Of a stretch of 9,226 nt of DNA, positions 1-8,600 are shown one piece after another. Within the stretch, counting starts at the first letter, position 1; each line of letters starts with the position of its first letter. A program made the translations under genes and the position numbers. The notes beneath the pieces were generated by a model. The model saw only the letters and a program-made list of their open reading frames with translations, had not been told where the DNA came from and searched no databases. Source of the DNA: Chloroflexota bacterium (GTDB taxonomy: Bacteria > Chloroflexota > Anaerolineae > Caldilineales > Caldilineaceae); contig QEUY01000156.1 of NCBI GenBank assembly GCA_003577365.1, positions 1 to 9,226 of the forward strand, in the 5' to 3' direction.

Positions 1-1332
<1,332 letters not shown>

Positions 1333-1379
1333 GCGAGCGGCGAGATGGGGAGTCCAGGACTCCCCATCTCGCCGCTCGC
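1333..1379. repeat. 23-bp perfect inverted repeat right after the nitrilase stop codon
   Basis: Arms 1333-1355 and 1357-1379 are perfectly complementary around a single central base (1356). They begin at the base after the TGA stop. As RNA this folds into a very stable GC-rich hairpin with a minimal loop. A run of five T lies 13 bases past the stem (1392-1396), inside a separate 14-bp palindrome CAAAAACGTTTTTG (1384-1397). The hairpin may end or protect the upstream transcript. The T run is too far away for a textbook intrinsic terminator. The near-zero loop would also fit a dispersed palindromic repeat. Confidence 0.75.
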
Positions 1380-1410
1380 CACCCAAAAACGTTTTTGCTG
1401 CACCAGAAAA

Positions 1411-1439
1411 TGGAAGATTGTTGCAAACGTGGGTATAAT
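1411..1439 (+). promoter_or_regulatory. Candidate promoter for the chelatase locus
   Basis: A perfect TATAAT lies at 1434-1439 in the AT-richer part of the intergenic region. The hexamer at 17-bp spacing is TGGAAG (1411-1416), which matches TTGACA poorly, and no extended -10 TGn is in register. A better -35-like hexamer, TTGCAA (1421-1426), is only 7 bp away and therefore not usable. If active, the promoter would give a leader of about 170 nt before ATG 1617, containing the inverted repeat at 1502-1560. The call rests mainly on the -10 box. Confidence 0.35.
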
Positions 1440-1501
1440 GAATAGATGTGAATAGACTAAACCGGTTGTGTCAGGCAGCCGATGGATCCATTGGGCAGAC
1501 C

Positions 1502-1560
1502 AACCGCAGAGGGCGCCGGGCCGGCTGAATCATTGCGGGATCCCTGCGCTCTCTGCGGTT
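1502..1560. repeat. 15-bp inverted repeat in the leader of the chelatase locus
   Basis: Arms 1502-1516 (AACCGCAGAGGGCGC) and 1546-1560 (GCGCTCTCTGCGGTT) are complementary at 14 of 15 positions. The exception, G1512 against T1550, would be a G-U wobble in RNA. The 29-base loop contains a further GCCGG-type palindrome (1515-1525). The CGCAGAG core resembles intergenic repeats I recall from Chloroflexota and other environmental bacteria, so this may be a repeat copy rather than a locus-specific regulator. It lies between the putative -10 box and the ribosome binding site. Confidence 0.55.
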
Positions 1561-1603
1561 CACTTTGTTACAAGTGGTTGATTTGGTGTCATCCCAATAA
1601 ATT

Positions 1604-1609
1604 GAAGGA
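1604..1609 (+). promoter_or_regulatory. Ribosome binding site deciding the ChlI start
   Basis: GAAGGA lies 7 bases before ATG 1617. The frame is open further upstream to 1482, but those 45 extra codons run through the inverted repeat and show no family similarity. Family proteins begin close to the YPFTAVVGQE motif, which follows this ATG directly. Confidence 0.7.
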
Positions 1610-1616
1610 CTTTCTT

Positions 1617-2657
<1,041 letters not shown>

Positions 2658-2707
2658 AGGGCGATGAGGCTGATGCGAGCGAGGCGGGCGAGGGTGGCGA
2701 AGGAGCC

Positions 2708-3622
2708 GTGGCCCAACCCAACGCCTCACCGCAGAACAGTTCATCGCCCGGTGATGCCAAAGGCGCCCGCAAACCGGTGCAGGTCGGCGATACCTTTGAG
2801 GTGCGGCGGCTTGACTCGCCACAGCTCGACAAGATGACGCGCGAACGGGCCGGCAAGCGCACCTACTCGCGCACCGACCGCAAACGCGGCCGCTATATCA
2901 AAGCACGCCCGGCCGGCAGCCGGCCCGAAGACATCGCCTTCGACGCCACGCTGCGCGCCGCCGCCCCCTTCCAGCGCCAGCGCCATGAAGAGACCGACAA
3001 CGACCTCGCCCTGCAATTGCGCAAGGGCGACCTTCAGCGCAAGGTGCGCGTCCGCCGCACCGGCAACCTGATCCTCTTTGTGGTGGACGCCAGTTGGTCT
3101 ATGGCCGCCAGCGAACGCATGGAGGCGACCAAAGGCGCTATCATGAGCCTGTTGGTGGACGCCTACCAGCGCCGCGACCAGGTGGGGTTGGTGGTCTTCC
3201 AGCGCGATAAGGCACGCCTGGTCTTACCCCCCACCAGCAGCGTCGAACTGGCGCAAAAAGCGCTCAAGGACCTGCCCGTCGGCGGCAAGACGCCGTTGAG
3301 CAGTGGTCTGCTCCTGGCCTGGCAGGTGATCGAAAACGCCCGCCGTCGCGACACCGAACTGCGCCCGCTCATGATCGTCCTGACCGACGGCGCCGGCAAT
3401 GTCAGCATGACCGGTATGCCCTCCCAAGAGGAGGCCAACCGGATCGCCGGTCTCTTTCAAGCGGCCAACCTGCGCTCCATCGTCGTCAATATGGAACATG
3501 CCGCCTTCGACCGCGGATTGGCGCAGAAGTTAGCCCAGGCATTGGGCGGCGCCTGTCACAATTTGCCCGAACTGCGCGCCGACACCTTGCTCTCGACGGT
3601 CAAGCGCGAGATCGAGGCGTAG
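2708..3622 (+). CDS. chlD: VWA-domain (ChlD C-terminal) part of Mg/Co-chelatase medium subunit
   Basis: This frame carries the C-terminal half of a ChlD/BchD-type subunit. A basic linker (RERAGKRTYSR, KRGRYIKARP) comes first, then the family box IAFDATLRAAAPFQRQR. A von Willebrand A domain fills the rest, with a full MIDAS: DASWS (3086-3100), Thr in GKTPLSSG (codon 3290-3292) and Asp in LTDGAGN (codon 3386-3388). There is no AAA+ domain in this frame, so alone it is half of ChlD; the AAA+ half is the upstream gene in the +1-related frame. The first start-like codon is GTG 2708. The GAAGGAG at 2699-2705 is only 2 bases from it, too close for a normal ribosome binding site. I therefore read this as the -1 frameshift extension of the upstream gene, with true coding from 2651. 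Independent initiation or reinitiation at GTG 2708, or a decayed split of an ancestral gene, remain alternatives. The clean MIDAS and open frame argue against decay. Confidence 0.85.
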   Translation: MAQPNASPQNSSSPGDAKGARKPVQVGDTFEVRRLDSPQLDKMTRERAGKRTYSRTDRKRGRYIKARPAGSRPEDIAFDATLRAAAPFQRQRHEETDNDLALQLRKGDLQRKVRVRRTGNLILFVVDASWSMAASERMEATKGAIMSLLVDAYQRRDQVGLVVFQRDKARLVLPPTSSVELAQKALKDLPVGGKTPLSSGLLLAWQVIENARRRDTELRPLMIVLTDGAGNVSMTGMPSQEEANRIAGLFQAANLRSIVVNMEHAAFDRGLAQKLAQALGGACHNLPELRADTLLSTVKREIEA

Positions 3623-3628
3623 AGACAA

Positions 3629-3680
3629 TGGACGGTAGATGATGATGCATGGTCCACCACCGTCCATCGTCTACCGTCCA
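3629..3680. repeat. Imperfect inverted repeat after the chelatase locus
   Basis: Arms 3629-3644 (TGGACGGTAGATGATG) and 3665-3680 (CATCGTCTACCGTCCA) pair at 15 of 16 positions, with one G-U wobble (3640/3669). The 20-base loop contains the palindrome ATGCAT. The right side also holds two direct copies of ACCGTCCA. No T run follows, so a standard intrinsic terminator is not supported. It begins 7 bases after the stop codon, like the repeat after the nitrilase gene, and may be a 3'-end stabilising hairpin or a dispersed palindrome. Confidence 0.6.
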
Positions 3681-3747
3681 CAACTCATTGACTATGCGAA
3701 TACCCTCGTTTGGCGCCGTCTTCTCACATTAGCAGTTGCCTTTGGAC

Positions 3748-3753
3748 AAGGAG
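3748..3753 (+). promoter_or_regulatory. Ribosome binding site deciding the exporter start
   Basis: AAGGAG is placed 6 bases before GTG 3760. It rules in this GTG over the in-frame TTG at 3736, which would put the Shine-Dalgarno inside the coding sequence. Confidence 0.8.
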
Positions 3754-3759
3754 AATCTC

Positions 3760-5286
3760 GTGTCGCGTAGCCGCACGATCCTGGCGACAATTGGTATTTT
3801 GGTGGGCCTTTTCATGGCCTCGATGGAAGCCACGGTCGTCGCCACAGCCATGCCGACGATTGTCAGCCAACTGGGTGGGCTTTCGATCTACAGCTGGGTC
3901 TTCTCAGTCTATATGTTGGCCTCGACGACCACCGTCCCCCTCTACGGCAAGCTGTCAGATATCTATGGGCGGCGGCCCGTCTATCTGGCGGCCATGGTGC
4001 TCTTTTTGGGCGGGTCGGTGCTCTGTGGCATGGCGCAGTCGATGGAACAGTTGATCGCCTTTCGGGCGCTGCAAGGGCTGGGCGCAGGGGGGGTGCTTCC
4101 ACTGGTCTTTATCATCGTCGGTGACATCTTTAGCTTTGAGCAGCGAGCGCGCATGCAGGGCTTCTTTTCGGGCGTGTGGGGCATTTCGTCGATTGCTGGG
4201 CCGCTGTTGGGTGGCTTTTTGGTCGACCAGGTCTCCTGGCCTTGGGTCTTTTATGTCAATGTGCTGCCGGGTATCATCGCCACCTTTTTGGTCTGGATCA
4301 CGTTGGAGGACCGCCACGTGGATCGCTCGGTCAAACCCTCCATCGATTATGCCGGCGCCGTAGTCATGAGTGCAGCGGTGGTTTCGCTCTTGTTGGGGTT
4401 GTCGGAACTGGGGACTCCTCTGGGCTGGGTCCTGTTGGTGACGGCAGTGGCGCTGTTGGGTCTGCTACTCTGGTTGGAGATGCGAGCGCACAACCCGGTC
4501 TTGCCGCTGCGCCTCTTCCGCGAGCGGCTCTTTGCCACGGCCACGGGTCACGGCGTGCTGGCCGGTTGGGCCATGTTTGGCAGCCTCTCGTTTGTGCCGC
4601 TCTTTGTCCAGGCCGTACTCGGCACCTCAGCGACCGAGGCCGGTTCGACGCTCATGCCATTGATGTTGGGGTGGGTGGGCGCCAGCATCATCGGCAGCCG
4701 GCTGCTGCTGCGCATGGGTTATCGGACCCTTGCGGTCTTTGGCATGGGGTTGCTCACCCTGGGCGCCTTTTTGATGGCCGTGATGGGCACCGGTTCGTCC
4801 CGCCCCCTGATCATGCTCTTCCTGGGCATGATGGGTGTGGGCATGGGCTTTTCGATCCCGCCCTTCCTCATTGCCGTACAGAGCAAGGTGCCCAAGCGCG
4901 ACATGGGCACCGCCACCTCGACGCTCCAGTTTAGCCGCAGTATCGGCGGCACGCTTGGCGTCAGCGTCATGGGCGCGGTGCTCAGCGTGCGGCTGGCCAA
5001 CGCCCTTATCGGCGCTGGGCTGGACCCGGCGGTCGTCTCGCTCAACAGCCTGATCGATCCACTGGCCGCCCCCACGGCAACAGCCTTCGATGCTGCCCTC
5101 CGTACTGCCCTGGCCACCGCCATGCAAGGCGTTTTCTATATCGCCTTTGTTGCCGCCGCCTTCGGCTTCCTGGTTACCATGCTGGCGCCCGGCGGCCAGA
5201 TCGCTCAGATCAAACCCGACGCGGCGCCTGCGCAATCAGAACCGCCACTCCCTGCGCCACCGGAAGGGGTGAGAGTAGGGAAGTAG
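3760..5286 (+). CDS. DHA2-family MFS drug/proton antiporter (14-TM type)
   Basis: This 508-residue integral membrane protein is of the major facilitator superfamily, DHA2 (EmrB/QacA-like) branch, which exports small molecules in exchange for protons. Hydrophobic segments run through the whole protein, consistent with about 14 helices. The first helix carries the D1-type motif LFMASMEATVVATAMPTIV. Motif A is GKLSDIYGRRP (from residue 63). Motif C, diagnostic for antiporters, is SIAGPLLGG with GPLLGG at 147-152, followed by the DHA2-typical SWPWVFYVNVLPG. In the second half, KRDMGTATSTLQFSRSIGG matches the family. The C-terminus is a proline-rich cytosolic tail. GTG start is set by AAGGAG at 3748-3753. 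The gene is separated from the chelatase locus by 137 bp with a hairpin, so it is probably its own unit. No adjacent TetR/MarR regulator or HlyD-type adaptor is visible. Substrate unknown. Confidence 0.93.
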   Translation: MSRSRTILATIGILVGLFMASMEATVVATAMPTIVSQLGGLSIYSWVFSVYMLASTTTVPLYGKLSDIYGRRPVYLAAMVLFLGGSVLCGMAQSMEQLIAFRALQGLGAGGVLPLVFIIVGDIFSFEQRARMQGFFSGVWGISSIAGPLLGGFLVDQVSWPWVFYVNVLPGIIATFLVWITLEDRHVDRSVKPSIDYAGAVVMSAAVVSLLLGLSELGTPLGWVLLVTAVALLGLLLWLEMRAHNPVLPLRLFRERLFATATGHGVLAGWAMFGSLSFVPLFVQAVLGTSATEAGSTLMPLMLGWVGASIIGSRLLLRMGYRTLAVFGMGLLTLGAFLMAVMGTGSSRPLIMLFLGMMGVGMGFSIPPFLIAVQSKVPKRDMGTATSTLQFSRSIGGTLGVSVMGAVLSVRLANALIGAGLDPAVVSLNSLIDPLAAPTATAFDAALRTALATAMQGVFYIAFVAAAFGFLVTMLAPGGQIAQIKPDAAPAQSEPPLPAPPEGVRVGK

Positions 5287-5398
5287 GGAATGCAGAGTGC
5301 GTGTTCATAATCTACTCCTCATTTCGCCTGTATCCTGTGGCGACGCGCGACTGTGGCTGCCGCCATCCCTTCAGTAGGTGCCTCACTGCAACCTGAAC

Positions 5399-5432
5399 AA
5401 TTTGTCAGCATCTTGTAATCTCCTGACAAATT
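5399..5432. promoter_or_regulatory. 10-bp perfect dyad upstream of the Rhs promoter (operator candidate)
   Basis: AATTTGTCAG (5399-5408) and CTGACAAATT (5423-5432) are perfect inverted repeats with a 14-base spacer and a centre-to-centre distance of 24 bp. The dyad ends 11 bp before the -35 hexamer, a typical site for an activator or repressor dimer. The half-site core TGACA recurs in the promoter at 5445-5449 and 5461-5465. Confidence 0.5.
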
Positions 5433-5443
5433 CGCACAATCCC

Positions 5444-5472
5444 TTGACAGCCAAAATGTTTGACAATAAAAT
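5444..5472 (+). promoter_or_regulatory. Strong sigma70-type promoter of the Rhs-family gene
   Basis: The -35 hexamer TTGACA (5444-5449) is perfect. The spacer is exactly 17 bp. The -10 TAAAAT (5467-5472) matches TATAAT at 5 of 6. Transcription would start near 5479, leaving about 220 nt of leader before GTG 5700. A second TTGACA (5460-5465) has no good -10 partner. If the promoter is active, a start at the in-frame TTG 5460 is excluded because it would lie upstream of the transcript. Confidence 0.65.
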
Positions 5473-5699
5473 CTGTAAGCGGTCGTAGAAACGGGGGCTG
5501 TTCCAACTATGCTCGACAGAGCGTAACTCGCAGCAACTCGACGACCCATCTATCTTCTACTGCTATCCAGCGCAAGCTCAATCCCTCATCACCCTTCTCC
5601 GTTGCCTCAGAGCCAGCCGGATCAGCTACCAGTGCTGTCTTTACCGGTTCCAGAAAGGACTCTCTCCCCACGTCGAAGCGTCTGGCTTGCGCACAGGCT

Positions 5700-8600
5700 G
5701 TGCGTGTCCTGGTTTCCTGCTGCGTCATCGTGGCTCTCGTGCTGCCGGCTGCTGTCCCCGCCCAGGCGGCCAGCGCCGGCCAGCCCCTTGCCCAGGAAGA
5801 GGAACTGGAACAGGCGGCGCCCACGCCCGAACCGTTGCCGGTATGGCCGGAGGTCTCTGCCCTGCCGCAGTACACGCCTTCGTTTGACCCGCTGCCTGAG
5901 CCAGCCAGCCAGTCTCTGGAAGCAGCGATTCACGCTGCCGCCGCCGAAGAGGCCACGGCGGTCGATGCGGAAGCCGGCAAGCTGGGCGTACTGGCTGGGA
6001 CGGCCGCAGCGGTCTTGACACCGGCCGGGGGAGAGGTCCACCTCGGTGGACTCCAGATCGCGCTGCGCAGCGAACCCGGCGCCGTCACCCAACCGGTTGC
6101 CGTGGCGGCGGAGGTGCTGCCCCCAGAACAGGCGAGCGAATGGTCGCCGGTGGGCATGGCGTTTCGTTTGTCCTTTGCCATGCCCAGCGAAGATGGTGTG
6201 CAGGCCAGTGCCACGCTTGCGGCCCACCAGCCGGTCTCGCTCACGCTCGATTACAGCCAGATCCCCCTGCGCTATGGCGGCAGCTTTGCCGACCGCCTGA
6301 CCTTGTACCGCGTCACGGACTGTGCCCCGGACCGCTATGCGGCCGACGAATTGTCCGGGGTCGACGGGGTTGCGCAAGCTGCTGCCGGCGAACCGTGCCG
6401 GACCTGGACGGCGCTGCCCGGTGAGAATGACCCGGCCAGCCGGCGCCTCACCGTGGCGCTGGCGCCGCAGGAGGAAGCGGCGGAAGTACGTGGGGACGCC
6501 ACCCCGGAGGAGCAGGACGACGGGCTCAGCGGCAAGCTGGACCAGCGCCTCTTTCTGCCGCTGGTAGCGGATGGGCCAGCCGCACCGGCCCCGGTCGGGG
6601 AGGTGCTCTATGTGCTGGCGGCGGCGGCCAGCAGCCAGCAGGGCACCTACACCGCTACCCCCTTCGCCAACGTCAGCGACTACCAGGTATCGCTCTACAC
6701 CGGCGCCATGCAGACCAGCTACCCGATCCCCGTGCCCCCGTCCGCAGGGGGTGTGGCGCCGGCCATCGCTTTGGAATACGACAGCAGCAGCCTCGATGGC
6801 ATGACCACCACCAAGAACAACCAGCCCGGTTGGGTCGGCATCGGCTGGAACCTGCAAAGCGGCTACATCACGCGCCACCTCAAAACCTGTTATTTGACTC
6901 AGGCGCCGGGGGACCTCTGCCTGACCGGCGAAGAGTTCTCCATCGTCCTCAATGGCGTCAGCTCCCGCCTGGTGCTCGAAGGGGGGAACATCTATCGCTT
7001 ACAGCGCGACCCCCATTGGAAGGTGGTCAAGTACACCGATGGCGGCAGCCAACATCCCGATGCCCAGAAGGAGTACTGGTGGGTCATCACCCCCGATGGC
7101 ATGCGCTATCGCTTTGGCGGCGAGATCGACCCCGAATCGGGCGCCGACCAGGATTCGGCTCTCTATGCCACCGTCTACAGCACCGGCTCGCTGTACTGCG
7201 GCAACTTTCTCTACGACCTGTGCAACAAGGTCTACCAGTGGAATCTGGACCGGGTCGAGGATACCAACGGCAATGTCACCAAGTATTTCTACGACCAGGA
7301 GACCAACTACTATGCCGCTCGCAACGACCAGCGCGCTGATTTTCGCAAGCTCTATGTGCGCGCCGGCTATCTCAACCGTATTGAGTACGGCCACCGCCTC
7401 GGCGTGGATGCGCCGCCGCCCACCCGAGTGCGGTTTGTGACCGAGAACCGCTGCGACGCCCCCTGCACCTGGCCGACCCACTACTACGACACGCCGGGGG
7501 ACCTGGAGTGTACCGTCACGCCTTCCACCTGCAGCCAGAACGCCCAGACCTTCTGGAGCAAGAAACGGCTGGACTATGTAGAGACGCAGTACTACGACCC
7601 CGGCGCCAGCGCCTGGATGAGCGTGGCGCGCTACGACCTGGCCTACAGCTTCCCCACGCCCCCCACCGACCCGCAAGGGGATACCAGCGAGCGCAAGCTG
7701 TGGCTGGCGAGCATCACTCAGCGCCTGGCCGATGGCAGCGGCGGCTTGCCCGCGGTCAGCTACGCCTACACCATGCTGGCCAATCGGGCGAGCTTCAGCG
7801 CGTCGGGCATCTCCCCGCTCTACATGCCGCGCATCCACCAGATCGAGACCGAACTGGGCGGGGTAGTCTCCTTTACCTATGGCCAGTCGCACGCCTGCAA
7901 CACCGGGTCGAGCAACCATGTGCGCCGCACCGACGACTGCTTCTACCACTGGTTTGTCAACGGCGGCAGCAGCGGCTGGGTGCTGTGGAACCGCTGGAAG
8001 GTGTTGCAGATGAGCCAGAGTGACAGCTTCTCCGCCAACCCGACCCAAGTCTACACCTATACCTATAGCAGCCCGGTCTCGCACTACTCCAATGACCCAG
8101 CTCTGCCCGATTGGGGCGGCAGTTGTCCGAGCCTGTTGAGCACCTGCGCCAAACGCACCTGGAACGACTTCCGCGGCAGCGAGATCGTGACCGTGACCGA
8201 CAGCAGCGGCGCCCAGACCGAGTATCGTTTTCATCGGGGGATGAATGGAGACCGTAACACCACCAGTGGCGGCACCTACAGCGCCAGCATCACGCTCAGC
8301 GACAGCACCACCCGCAGCGACGAGAACTGGTTGAGCGGGCAGATCGTCGAGGTGCGCAGGCTGACCAGCAGCAGTGTGGCGAAGCAGCGCACGGCCCACT
8401 GGTTCACCGCCGCGCTCACTGCCGGCAGCGGCATCTGGGGCGCCTACTTTGTCGGCGTCCAGAAGCAGGAACAGACCGTCATCGATGCCACCAGCAAGAC
8501 CACGCGCACCGAGTATGTCTATGACAGCTACGGCAATGTGACGCAGGAGATCCTGCACGGCGACATCTCGACCACCGCCGATGACCGCCTGGTCGAGCGC

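Larger units (their letters stand above)
5287..5699. other. 413-bp intergenic/leader region without a convincing gene
   Basis: No credible coding sequence is seen. The first 110 bases after the exporter hold no clear terminator. A 10-bp dyad (5399-5432) and a sigma70-like promoter (5444-5472) lie in the AT-richer middle. From about 5480 to 5699 the sequence would be transcribed as a leader of the Rhs gene. The Rhs frame is open back to TGA 5445-5447 but has no ATG. A five-codon ORF (ATG 5509, TAA 5524-5526) follows a GGGGG stretch and could be a minimal upstream ORF, but support is weak. Confidence 0.6.

Noticed and set aside
1381..1400. Classic rho-independent terminator after the nitrilase gene
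   Set aside because: The T run starts 13 bases after the stem and is part of a separate palindrome, so the textbook geometry is not met.
1482..1616. N-terminal extension of the ChlI frame by 45 codons
   Set aside because: It runs through the inverted repeat at 1502-1560, has no family similarity, and the ATG at 1617 has a good ribosome binding site next to the conserved N-terminal motif.
2699..2710. GAAGGAG as the ribosome binding site for an independent VWA gene at GTG 2708
   Set aside because: Only 2 bases separate it from the GTG, and the purines are explained by the Glu/Gly-rich linker coding. Kept only as a minor alternative.
2692..2719. Stem-loop (GGGTGGC with GCC/ACCC) as frameshift stimulator
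   Set aside because: It is short, bulged, and about 40 bases past the slip site, much farther than stimulatory structures normally lie.
3736..3759. TTG start for the exporter
   Set aside because: It would place the clear AAGGAG of GTG 3760 inside the gene and has no ribosome binding site of its own.
4176..4934. 252-codon + strand ORF inside the exporter
   Set aside because: It is an alternate frame of the MFS gene with no membrane-protein or other domain character.
5319..5549. 76-codon minus-strand ORF in the intergenic region
   Set aside because: It overlaps the dyad and promoter, has no recognisable protein features, and lies opposite clear + strand signals.
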